The notes under the pieces are model-generated. The model saw only the letters and a program-made list of their open reading frames with translations. It was not told where the DNA came from and did not search any database. From Bacteroidales bacterium (GTDB lineage: Bacteria; Bacteroidota; Bacteroidia; Bacteroidales; UBA932), in assembly GCA_024695285.1 (NCBI GenBank), contig JAILIM010000031.1:30820-94819 (forward strand): a DNA stretch of 64,000 nt, written 5' to 3'. Below, one piece after another: positions 22,107-29,513 of this stretch; the first letter of the stretch is position 1; every line of letters begins with the position of its first letter. The translations under genes and the position numbers were made by a program.

Positions 22107-23594
22107 ATGAACCAGACTCATCGTTTCCTTGCCTTAGATTGCGGTGCGACCAGCGGCAGAGCCCTGCTCGGCACCTTTTCCGGAGGCGTTTTTTCGATGG
22201 AGGAAGTCTGCCGCTTCCCCAACCGTCCCCTGAAAAAGGACGGCCGGCTCTGCTGGGACCTTGATGCCATACGCAAAAGCTTCCTGGACTGCCTCAGGGA
22301 CCTCGGCGCCAAAGGTGTAAAGCTCGACTCCATCGGCATAGACACCTGGGGCGTCGATTTCGGCTGCATCGCCCCCGACGGCAGCCTGGCGGGCCTTCCC
22401 CGAGCCTACCGTGACCCCTACACCAAAGGCATCCCCGAAGAGGTGTTCGGCATAGTGCCGCGTTCCGATCTCTATGCCGCCACAGGCATACAGATAATGG
22501 ATTTCAACACCATCTTCCAGCTGTACGCCCAGACCAAGGCCGCCGATCCCGCCCTCGCTAACGCCGCCGGCATACTCTTCATGCCAGACCTGCTCGCGTG
22601 GACGCTGACCGGCAGGCAGGTATGTGAATACACCGACGCCTCTACCTCCGGCATGATGGACCAGAAGACACGGAGCTTCGACAAGCGGCTCCTGGAGCGC
22701 CTGGGAATACGCACGGACGTGCTTCTTCCCATCATCCAGCCCGGCACCGTGATCGGTCCGCTGAAGCCGGAAATAGCAGAGGAGACCGGCCTGGGCCCCG
22801 TACCCGTGGTCGCCGTCGCAGGCCACGACACCGCCTCCGCCGTGGCTGCCGTGCCCGCCTCCGACGAGCGTTTCGCTTACCTCAGCAGCGGCACCTGGAG
22901 CCTGATGGGCATCGAAGCCCCGGCTCCCATAATCGACGCGCGCAGCGAAGAGGCCAACTTCACCAACGAAGGCGGCATCGAAGGCACCACCCGTTTCCTG
23001 AAAAACATCACGGGAATGTGGCTCCTGGAGCAGTGCCGCGAGATTTGGAAGGCCGAAGGTCGTGAGTACACATATCCGCAGCTGGTGGAAATGGCCCGCA
23101 GCGAGGAGGCCTTCCCCGGCCGCATCAACCCCGACGATCCCCGCTTCGCCGCCCCGGAGAACATGGTGGCGGAGATTTCTCGCTCCGCTCGAAATGACAA
23201 TAGGGTCTCCGAATGTGCCAATGGTGCCTTCAGGAGTGTCGACAATGTCATTCTGAGCGAAGCGAAGAATCTCTCCGACGCCCAGATCGTCAGCTGCATA
23301 TTCCACTCCCTTGCCGAGCGCTACCGCGAGGTGCTCAAGCTCCTGCAGGGCTTCGCCCCGTTCCGGATTGAGAAACTCCACGTCATCGGCGGCGGCAGCG
23401 CCAACGCCCTGCTGAACCAGTGGACGGCGGACGCCATCGGCATCCCTGTGGTGGCCGGCCCCGTTGAAGCCACGGCAATCGGCAACCTCCTCCTCCAGGC
23501 CAAGGCCGCCGGCCTTATCAAGGACCGCTGGGAGATGCGCCGCATAGTATCGGCGTCTTTCCCCGTCACCGAATTCACCCCGCAAACCAAATAA
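22107..23594 (+). CDS. rhaB: L-rhamnulokinase with an in-frame repeat insertion
   Basis: 495 aa FGGY-family sugar kinase. ATG 22107 (MNQTHRFLALDCGATSGRALLG) is chosen; an upstream TTG lies in the promoter. ATPase fold blocks: DCGATSGR (phosphate 1), IDTWGVDFG, VAVAGHDTASAVAAVP, YLSSGTWSLMGIE and VIGGGSANALLNQWTADA. It phosphorylates L-rhamnulose to rhamnulose 1-phosphate, after RhaA, encoded 8 bp downstream. Residues about 355-391 (ISRSARNDNRVSECANGAF... VILSEAKNLSDAQ) do not look like the kinase family: they are encoded by two inverted copies of a dispersed repeat (23171-23277) that kept the frame open. Just after, normal sequence resumes (QIVSCIFHSLAERYREVL). Probably still active, since the insertion is at a variable loop. 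Confidence 0.92.
   Translation: MNQTHRFLALDCGATSGRALLGTFSGGVFSMEEVCRFPNRPLKKDGRLCWDLDAIRKSFLDCLRDLGAKGVKLDSIGIDTWGVDFGCIAPDGSLAGLPRAYRDPYTKGIPEEVFGIVPRSDLYAATGIQIMDFNTIFQLYAQTKAADPALANAAGILFMPDLLAWTLTGRQVCEYTDASTSGMMDQKTRSFDKRLLERLGIRTDVLLPIIQPGTVIGPLKPEIAEETGLGPVPVVAVAGHDTASAVAAVPASDERFAYLSSGTWSLMGIEAPAPIIDARSEEANFTNEGGIEGTTRFLKNITGMWLLEQCREIWKAEGREYTYPQLVEMARSEEAFPGRINPDDPRFAAPENMVAEISRSARNDNRVSECANGAFRSVDNVILSEAKNLSDAQIVSCIFHSLAERYREVLKLLQGFAPFRIEKLHVIGGGSANALLNQWTADAIGIPVVAGPVEATAIGNLLLQAKAAGLIKDRWEMRRIVSASFPVTEFTPQTK
23171..23277. repeat. Inverted pair of dispersed repeats inside rhaB
   Basis: Left arm 23171-23200 (GGAGATTTCTCGCTCCGCTC then GAAATGACAA); right arm about 23241-23276, whose reverse complement is GGAGAGATTCTTCGCTTCGC followed by TCAGAATGACATTG. 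The arms can pair around a spacer of about 40 bp. The same element occurs at 18765-18794 and 30750-30780. Confidence 0.88.
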
Positions 23595-23602
23595 ATAACA
23601 CA

Positions 23603-24853
23603 ATGAAAGAACAACAGATACTCAAAGCCTACGAAATAGCGAAGGAACGCTATGCCGAGCTGGGCATCGACACCGACAAGGCCATCGAGACCCTCGAGAA
23701 AACCCCCATTTCCCTCCACTGCTGGCAGACCGACGACGTGGTGGGCTTCGAGCGTAACCAGGCCCTCTCCGGCGGCATACAGACGACCGGCAACTATCCC
23801 GGCCGCGCCCGCAACATAGACGAAGTCCGTGCCGACGTACGTTTCGCCAAAAGCCTGCTCGCAGGCACCCAGAGGCTCAACCTCCACGAAATCTACGGCG
23901 ACTTCGGCGGCAAGTTCGTCGACCGCGACCAGGTCGGCCCCGAGCATTTCGAAAACTGGATGCAGTGGGCGGCGGAGAACGACATGAAGCTGGATTTCAA
24001 CTCCACCTCCTTCTCCCACCCCAAGAGCGGCGACCTCTCCCTTTCCAACCCTGATCCGGAAATCCGCAAATTCTGGGTCGAGCACACAAAACGCTGCCGC
24101 CGCATCGCCGATGCCATGGGCAAGGCACAGGGCGATCCCTGTATCATGAACATCTGGGTCCACGACGGCAGCAAGGACCTCACCGTGGAGCGCAAGCGCT
24201 ACCGCGAACTGCTGGCAGAATCCCTCGATGAAATCCTTGCCGAGAAGCTCCCGGACATGAAATCCTGCGTTGAAGCCAAGCTCTTCGGCATCGGACTGGA
24301 AAGCTACACAGTCGGCTCCATGGACTTCTTCGAAGGTTACTGCGCGACCCGCAAGGTCATGTACACCCTCGACACCGGCCATTATGAGCCCACCGAGAAC
24401 GTCTCCGACAAGGTGGCGGCGCTCCTGCTCTTCGTGCCTGAACTGATGCTCCACGTCAGCCGTCCCGTACGCTGGGATTCCGACCACGTGACCATAATGA
24501 ACGACCAGACTCTCGATCTGTTCAAGGAAATCGTGCGTGCCGGCGCCCTCGACCGCGCCCACATCGGCCTCGACTATTTCGACGCATCAATCAACCGCAT
24601 AGGCGCTTACGTCATCGGCACGCGAGCCACGCAGAAATGCATCCTCTCGGCCCTCCTGGAGCCCCTCGCAAAGCTTCGCGAGTACGAAGACAGCGGCCGC
24701 GGATTCCAGCGCCTCGCCCTTCTGGAAGAGGCCAAAACGCTCCCGTTCGGAGCCGTCTATGACTACTTCAACCTTCGCGGCGACGTGCCCGTAGGCCCCG
24801 AATTCATCCCCGAAATCGAGCGCTACGAACGCGAGGTGACCTCCCGCCGCTGA
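23603..24853 (+). CDS. rhaA: L-rhamnose isomerase
   Basis: 416 aa, usual length. TIM-barrel aldose-ketose isomerase with the family blocks ISLHCWQTDDVVGFE, NYPGRARN, NLHEIYGDFGGKFVDRDQ, DFNSTSFSHPKSGDLSL, NIWVHDGSKD and LDTGHYEPTENV, which hold the two metal sites. Converts L-rhamnose to L-rhamnulose in the cytoplasm. Lies directly after rhaB; the aldolase (rhaD), lactaldehyde reductase and permease (rhaT) are not in this window, so they must be elsewhere. Confidence 0.97.
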   Translation: MKEQQILKAYEIAKERYAELGIDTDKAIETLEKTPISLHCWQTDDVVGFERNQALSGGIQTTGNYPGRARNIDEVRADVRFAKSLLAGTQRLNLHEIYGDFGGKFVDRDQVGPEHFENWMQWAAENDMKLDFNSTSFSHPKSGDLSLSNPDPEIRKFWVEHTKRCRRIADAMGKAQGDPCIMNIWVHDGSKDLTVERKRYRELLAESLDEILAEKLPDMKSCVEAKLFGIGLESYTVGSMDFFEGYCATRKVMYTLDTGHYEPTENVSDKVAALLLFVPELMLHVSRPVRWDSDHVTIMNDQTLDLFKEIVRAGALDRAHIGLDYFDASINRIGAYVIGTRATQKCILSALLEPLAKLREYEDSGRGFQRLALLEEAKTLPFGAVYDYFNLRGDVPVGPEFIPEIERYEREVTSRR

Positions 24854-24890
24854 GAATGGCCCGGAACTTGAATAATTGCTCCGGGTTTAC

Positions 24891-24898
24891 TATATTTG
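24891..24898 (+). promoter_or_regulatory. -7 promoter element upstream of the beta-helix gene
   Basis: TATATTTG, 34 bp before ATG 24933, showing that the beta-helix gene is not simply part of the rha operon. Confidence 0.6.
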
Positions 24899-24932
24899 CG
24901 AAAATGACCACAAACTATTAAACAATACTGAA

Positions 24933-26471
24933 ATGAAAAAATTTACATTCATTCTCGCCGCATTCCTGGCCCTGGCCGCAATGCAGCCCGTTTCCGCCCA
25001 GTCCGGAATGCTCCGTTCCCTTGGCAACAAAGTGACCGGCGCAGCCCAGAACGCAGCCAACAAGGGCGCCCGTGAGGCCGTTGAAAAAGGCAAGCAGGCC
25101 GCAGCCGACAAGGCCGCCCAGCAGGCCATGAACAAGGAAGTCAAAGGCAAGACCCTCTACGTCAGCGTATCGACCGGCTCCGCCCGTGCCGACGGTCTGA
25201 CCCCCGCCACGGCAATGAAGGACCTTCAGAAGGCAATCAACGCAGCCGAGGAGAATGACCAGATCCTCGTCGCCGAAGGCAACTACCTCGGCAACATGGA
25301 CCGCGGCTACGTGGAAAGCGGCAAGTTCGCCGATTCATCCCACGAACCCGGTAAATTCATCAGCATCTACGGCGGTTACTCCACCGATTTCAGCCAGAGG
25401 GACGTGATCCGCTTCGTGACCAGAATCCAGCCCTTCGACCAGAAATTCACCGCGCCCCTGATGAATATCAACGCAAGGCGTCCCTACGGATACGTCGGTC
25501 CCGTGGGCACTGTGGTGATCGACGGCTTCACCTTCGACCTCGGAGAGAACAACCGCTATTTCGTGAAGAACGTCAAGGAGGAGGCCACGGGTACCCCCAA
25601 CGAAGGCGTCCTGACCGGCCGCTTCGTGGAGCCGGATGCCAATCCCAGCCTTCCTCTAGAGGGCTTCTCCAGCGGAGATGAATATGCCCTCCACATGGAC
25701 GTGGAAGGCAATGTGCGCGTCTCCAACTGCGTGTTCGTGAACTGCCGCGACTATGGCATCTGCGCCCTGATGGGCAAGGGCCACATGGAAGTCTGCAACA
25801 ACGTATTCGTGGCCTGCCGCTACTCTGCCTGCCAGGTCAAGGGCAACGTCAGGGATGCCGACATCGAGCAGGTCTCCCTCGACTTCCACCACAACACCGT
25901 TATGTTCACCTGGACCCGCACCAAGGCCTTTGAGGATATGGGCCAGGGCTTCCGCTTCATGAACGGCATACGCACCATCGACGTCCACAACAACATCTTC
26001 GGATGCAACAGCAACTGCGGCGTAGAGCGCGTATTCTATGAAAGCAACAAGGAAATGGAGAAGCTCAAGGTCAGCAACCTCTACGACAACTACTATTTCG
26101 CCAACAAGCGCGACCTTGAAATCTCCGCCATGGGCGCTGCCTCGATTTCCGTCCCCGCCGCCCGCATTGAGGAGGCCGAGCAGATCGGCCCCAAGTACGA
26201 AGGCAACAGAGACCTCCCCGAGAGCGAAAAGGCATTCATCGACGCCATCGACAAGTCGTATCTCGAAGGTTATATGTCCTTGAAGATCATACAGTCCGAG
26301 AGCTACAACGCCAACTCTGCAGCCAACCAGGTGAATCGTATGTTCGGCCTGAACCAGCAGGGTTCCGAGATCGTGCGTCCCAGCATGTACTGCAACAAGT
26401 ACCCTTGGGAGAAGGCTAAGGACCTCTTCGGCAAGGTGGCCGGCTACGGCGCGCAGATTCCGACCTATTAA
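24933..26471 (+). CDS. Secreted parallel beta-helix protein, unknown function
   Basis: 512 aa from ATG 24933 (MKKFTFILAAFLALAAM...VSAQ, a clear signal peptide). After a low-complexity Ala/Lys helix (about 28-70, AAQNAANKGAREAVEKGKQA) comes a DUF1565-type beginning (KTLYVSVSTGSARADGLTPA, TAMKDLQKAINAAEENDQI) and a right-handed beta-helix with repeated short strands (VRVSNCVFVNCRDYGICAL, VCNNVFVACRYSACQV, HHNTVMF, VHNNIFGCNS). Such proteins often bind or cleave polysaccharides, but no lyase motif is evident. Start ATG of the next gene overlaps its stop (TAATG), so the two are coupled. Confidence 0.75.
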   Translation: MKKFTFILAAFLALAAMQPVSAQSGMLRSLGNKVTGAAQNAANKGAREAVEKGKQAAADKAAQQAMNKEVKGKTLYVSVSTGSARADGLTPATAMKDLQKAINAAEENDQILVAEGNYLGNMDRGYVESGKFADSSHEPGKFISIYGGYSTDFSQRDVIRFVTRIQPFDQKFTAPLMNINARRPYGYVGPVGTVVIDGFTFDLGENNRYFVKNVKEEATGTPNEGVLTGRFVEPDANPSLPLEGFSSGDEYALHMDVEGNVRVSNCVFVNCRDYGICALMGKGHMEVCNNVFVACRYSACQVKGNVRDADIEQVSLDFHHNTVMFTWTRTKAFEDMGQGFRFMNGIRTIDVHNNIFGCNSNCGVERVFYESNKEMEKLKVSNLYDNYYFANKRDLEISAMGAASISVPAARIEEAEQIGPKYEGNRDLPESEKAFIDAIDKSYLEGYMSLKIIQSESYNANSAANQVNRMFGLNQQGSEIVRPSMYCNKYPWEKAKDLFGKVAGYGAQIPTY

Positions 26472-26974
26472 TGAGGCGTCTTCTCATTATAGCGATAACC
26501 CTGCTGGCTCTCCAGCCGGCAGGTGCCCAGAACGGCCTGCGGAAGGTTTATGATCCGAGTCTGGACCAGAATGTCCAGATCGATCAGGCCCTCCGGCAGG
26601 CCGGTTCCGAGGGCAAGTTCGTGATATGCCAGGTCGGGGGCAACTGGTGCCCCTGGTGCCTGCGCTTCGCGGATTTCATTAACTCCGATCCGGAAATCAG
26701 CGGTGTCATCAACGAGAGTTTCGTCTATATCCACACGGACTACAGTCCCAGGGAGTTCAAGAACGATCCCGCCCGCAAGGAGCGCAGCGAAAAGATGATG
26801 CGCCGGCTCGGCAATCCCGGACGTTTTGGATTCCCGGTCTTCGTGGTACTCGACTCCAAAGGAAGAGTGCTCCACATCCAGGACTCCTCCTTCCTCGAAG
26901 AAGGCAACAGCTACGACAAAGCCAAAGTCCTCCGCTTCTTCCGCAACTGGACCCCCTCCGCCCTTCAGAAATAA
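26471..26974 (+). CDS. Secreted thioredoxin-fold protein (DUF255/thioredoxin_7-like)
   Basis: 167 aa. Signal peptide (LLALQPAGAQ), then a thioredoxin fold with GGNWCPWCLRFADF, giving a CPWC redox pair at about residues 59-62, and FPVFVVLDSKGRVLH carrying the cis-proline strand. Acts in the periplasm as a disulfide reductase or thiol scavenger. Start overlaps the stop of the beta-helix protein by one base, suggesting that it services the Cys-containing beta-helix protein; this pairing is inference. Confidence 0.82.
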   Translation: MRRLLIIAITLLALQPAGAQNGLRKVYDPSLDQNVQIDQALRQAGSEGKFVICQVGGNWCPWCLRFADFINSDPEISGVINESFVYIHTDYSPREFKNDPARKERSEKMMRRLGNPGRFGFPVFVVLDSKGRVLHIQDSSFLEEGNSYDKAKVLRFFRNWTPSALQK

Positions 26975-26993
26975 TAGCAGGGACACAGCCAGC

Positions 26994-27104
26994 GTAAAAT
27001 ACAAGTTGCTGATAATCAGTAACAACCGTAACTCCTGGGAGGCGTTTTGTACCCCAGGAGATTTACTTTTAATTGATAATCAGGAGGTTACATTTTACGG
27101 CACC
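26994..27104. repeat. Long imperfect inverted repeat (structured element)
   Basis: The left arm (about 26994-27041: GCGTAAAATACAAGTTGCTG ... CTCCTGGG) and the right arm (about 27052-27104), read on the opposite strand as GCCGTAAAATGTAACCTCCT ... TCTCCTGGGG, pair over some 45-50 bp with mismatches. The inner stem CTCCTGGG (27032-27039) with CCCAGGAG (27053-27060) is perfect. TGATAATCAG occurs in both arms. No gene in it; could be a MITE-like element or the template of a structured RNA. Confidence 0.55.
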
Positions 27105-27113
27105 AATAAAGGA

Positions 27114-27287
27114 GGACGAAGTCCCTACAAAAATAGCTGCCAGTTACGGTTGCAGGAATCGGAGGCCGAAGGCCGACTCAGGGAGTCTGAGGGGAACGCC
27201 CCTCAGTCCCCTGGGGGTGCAGGGGGATAGTGGGACGAAGTCCCTACAAAAATAGCTGCCTTTTTTGGCAGCTATTTTTGTAGGGAC
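27114..27287. repeat. Direct and inverted copies of a block containing the tRNA 3' end
   Basis: A 28-bp block (GGACGAAGTCCCTACAAAAA then TAGCTGCC) occurs at 27114-27141 and again at 27233-27260. Its last 21 bp recur inverted and without mismatch at 27267-27287, separated from copy 2 by TTTTTT, so 27240-27287 can fold into a 21-bp perfect hairpin. The inverted copy includes the 3' acceptor strand of the tRNA (GTCCCTA). Between copies 1 and 2 is another hairpin, CTGAGGGG-AACG-CCCCTCAG. For the minus-strand tRNA, the GC part with its U-rich arm could also serve as terminator. Confidence 0.8.
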
Positions 27288-27355
27288 GGTCGGATTCGAA
27301 CCGACGACCTCTTCAATGTGACTGAAGCGCTCTAAACCAGCTGAGCTACGCCCCT
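27281..27355 (-). tRNA. tRNA-Val (anticodon CAC)
   Basis: 75 nt. Acceptor AGGGGCG pairs with CGTCCCT (one G-U), D-arm GCTC/GAGC, anticodon arm CTTCA-GTCACAT-TGAAG giving anticodon CAC, variable loop AGGTC, T-arm GTCGG-TTCGAAT-CCGAC, discriminator A. CCA is not encoded. It would read GUG codons. Its last 7 bases are part of the 21-bp inverted repeat just downstream. Confidence 0.93.
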
Positions 27356-27397
27356 GTCCGATTTGGGACTGCAAATATAAGTATTATTTTTTAATAA

Positions 27398-28729
27398 TCA
27401 ATACCCAAGACGGGAGAGAGTCTCTTCGGCGTCGGGAACCACGACTTCGGCGCTGCGGAGACCGTGCTCAATCAGGTAGCTCAGCGTCAGCTCGGAGCGG
27501 TTGGTGAAGTAGCCGTCGCTGCGGAGGGCGTGCTCCTCCATCTGCTCGAGGGTATCGAATGAGTATGGATGGTTGAGCATTGCGGCTTTGTGGACAATGT
27601 CTGCCTGCCACTGGGCGTCGAGTTCCTCGTAGTCGTTGGGTGCGCCGGAAATCGAGGGGCCGATAATGTGGGCCCCGTTGTTCTGGGCCCAGGTGATGAT
27701 GTCGGCATAGCTGACCGGCTTGTCGAGCTCTCCGTTCCAGTCGCCGCGCCAGAGCAGGAAACACATGGGAACGCGCCCTTTGAAGATGGAGTTGGCCCTG
27801 CAAAGGGACTCGCGGGAGAAGGTCTGGAGTATGACCTTGCCGTTCGTCTGGCCGACGTTGACCTTGCCGTCCTTGAGGAATGCGGTCTCTGTGGCGGGCT
27901 TGGTGAGTATGTTCCATCCGGCGGCGTCGAGGACGTCATAGACGCGCTGTTCCATGTCTTCAGGATTCACCTCGGGTTCCTTGAATTCAATGTAGATGCC
28001 GGGACGGTTGCCCGTGTCGGCAGGATCGGGTTCGTAGGCGGAGGAGAAGTCGTAGTCTATGATTTCCATGTACTTACCGCCTTCCTTGGCCTCGGCGCTC
28101 AACTGCCCGAGCGTCTTGCCGGCGCAGCTTTCCCTGAGCTTGAGCGGAAGCACCCTGCGGCCGGCCGCGTCACGGCTCAGCCTCTTGCCCTCGGCATATG
28201 CTATCTGGTCCTGCAGGGCGGAGACATACTGGCTGCCTGCAAAGGCGGGGCGTGCTTGTTCCGGCCTGGTGGTGTTGAACCAGCTGCCGGCATCGAGAGT
28301 CAGGAGCTCGGCGTAGTAGTAGGAGGAAGCCTGGTAAGGCTGGAAGAATTGCAGGTCCCGCTGGCACTGGGCCAGGGCATCTTCCTCGCTGAATCCCAGC
28401 GACTTGTAGAAATCTTTGCGGCCTGCGGGAAGCCCCTCGCCGAACACTGTGGCAATGTCGGTGGTGCGTGTAAGGTTGACGTCGTGGTTGGCGAGAATCA
28501 CGCCGTCCTTGGTGCACTGGAGGTCGGATTCAAGGTAGTCGGCCCCCATCTCGCGGGCCCAGCGCCAGGCGCTTTCGGTCTCCTCGGGAGCCCAGTAGGT
28601 AGAGCCCCTGTGGGCCATAACTGCGTAGCGCGGCACATAGTCGCGGACCTCGGCCATTGAATCATTTAAAACGGGAACGTGAGGGCCGCAGGAGCAGGCC
28701 AGGGCGAGGAGGAAAAAGAGTTTTTTCAT
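27398..28729 (-). CDS. Glycerophosphodiester phosphodiesterase, lipoprotein
   Basis: 443 aa. Short lipoprotein-type signal (MKKLFFLLALACSCG). GDPD TIM-barrel motifs: MAHRGSTYWAPEETESAW (His-Arg and Glu), YLESDLQCTKDGVILANHD (Glu, Asp, catalytic His), and later YIEFKEPEVNPEDME with the third metal ligand. Longer than the usual ~250-300 aa because of an insertion between about 105 and 215. It releases sn-glycerol 3-phosphate from glycerophosphodiesters at the cell surface or periplasm. Probably co-transcribed with the outer-membrane protein 9 bp upstream. Confidence 0.9.
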   Translation of the reverse strand: MKKLFFLLALACSCGPHVPVLNDSMAEVRDYVPRYAVMAHRGSTYWAPEETESAWRWAREMGADYLESDLQCTKDGVILANHDVNLTRTTDIATVFGEGLPAGRKDFYKSLGFSEEDALAQCQRDLQFFQPYQASSYYYAELLTLDAGSWFNTTRPEQARPAFAGSQYVSALQDQIAYAEGKRLSRDAAGRRVLPLKLRESCAGKTLGQLSAEAKEGGKYMEIIDYDFSSAYEPDPADTGNRPGIYIEFKEPEVNPEDMEQRVYDVLDAAGWNILTKPATETAFLKDGKVNVGQTNGKVILQTFSRESLCRANSIFKGRVPMCFLLWRGDWNGELDKPVSYADIITWAQNNGAHIIGPSISGAPNDYEELDAQWQADIVHKAAMLNHPYSFDTLEQMEEHALRSDGYFTNRSELTLSYLIEHGLRSAEVVVPDAEETLSRLGY

Positions 28730-28738
28730 ATGACAAAC

Positions 28739-29455
28739 CTACATTCCGAGTGTCAGACCGAAGGTGTACACTGTAGCGTTGCTGTAGTGCGTGTCGAACA
28801 GGGGCGTGAAGCTGTATGATGCGAAGACGCCGAGGATTCCATAGGTTGCACCGATTTCGACCTCAGCGCGCATGCGGTTGAAGAGCTCGTTCGTGGTCAC
28901 GCGCGCCTTCGGCTCACGGTACTTGGTGTAGCCGTTGAACATATACTCAGCAGACAGCCCGGTGTACAGTTTAGCCTTGCCGGCCTTGAAGAAAATCCTT
29001 ACCGGCACACCCACGTAGCTTGCATGGATCTTGGATTTGGTGCCGTTGTAGGTGGGTTGCTCAGATGAAATGTCATAGGGCAGATAGTCGCCGCCGACGG
29101 AATGGAAACTGACGGCGGAATTCTCCAGGCTGAAGTCCATGAAAGAGAACCTGATGCCCAATCCGAGCTCAAAGGGACTCCTCTTGGAATAGAAGCGGAG
29201 ACCGACGGGCTCAATGCCGTAGTTGAAATTGCGGTAGAGCTGGGTATCGAGGAACTGTCCATATCCGGTTGAAGCCCAGGGACCGTTGTAAGTTGGGTTG
29301 ATCAGGGTAGAAAAACCGAAGTGCATGGGGAAAGCAAGACGGAGGGAGGATTCAACCTTGTTGCCGGAAGAAAGCTCAATGTCAGTATAATTCTGGGCGG
29401 CTGCGGAAACAGCAAATAGGCTCAGGGCCGCGGTGATGATTGCAATCTTTTTCAT
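28739..29455 (-). CDS. Outer-membrane beta-barrel protein (porin-like)
   Basis: 238 aa from ATG 29455 (MKKIAIITAALSLFAVSAAAQ signal peptide). Alternating amphipathic strands (GLRFYSKRSPFELGLGIRFSF, KLYTGLSAEYMFNGYTKY, GATYGILGVFASYSFTPLF) ending TFGLTLGM: an eight-strand OmpA/PorT-like barrel. Function unknown. Immediately upstream of the GDPD gene on the same strand, which may indicate a common role in phospholipid headgroup scavenging (inference). Confidence 0.75.
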   Translation of the reverse strand: MKKIAIITAALSLFAVSAAAQNYTDIELSSGNKVESSLRLAFPMHFGFSTLINPTYNGPWASTGYGQFLDTQLYRNFNYGIEPVGLRFYSKRSPFELGLGIRFSFMDFSLENSAVSFHSVGGDYLPYDISSEQPTYNGTKSKIHASYVGVPVRIFFKAGKAKLYTGLSAEYMFNGYTKYREPKARVTTNELFNRMRAEVEIGATYGILGVFASYSFTPLFDTHYSNATVYTFGLTLGM

Positions 29456-29457
29456 GG

Positions 29458-29489
29458 CACAAATATATAAAAAAAGACTATATTTGTGC
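29458..29489. promoter_or_regulatory. Mirror-image divergent promoter
   Basis: GCACAAATATA (29458-29468) and TATATTTGTGC (29479-29489) are a perfect 11-bp inverted repeat. Each arm is a -7 box: minus strand TATATTTG (29467-29460) for the outer-membrane protein at 29455, plus strand TATATTTG (29479-29486) for the gene at 29514. The boxes are only 11 bp apart, so the -33 region of each covers the other promoter's start. Confidence 0.7.
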
Positions 29490-29513
29490 AAGATAACCCA
29501 TTATCGTCGGAAA

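Noticed and set aside
22134..23603. 489-codon minus-strand open frame over rhaB
   Set aside because: Antisense shadow of the rhamnulokinase; Gly/Ala/Val/His-rich with no recognised protein.
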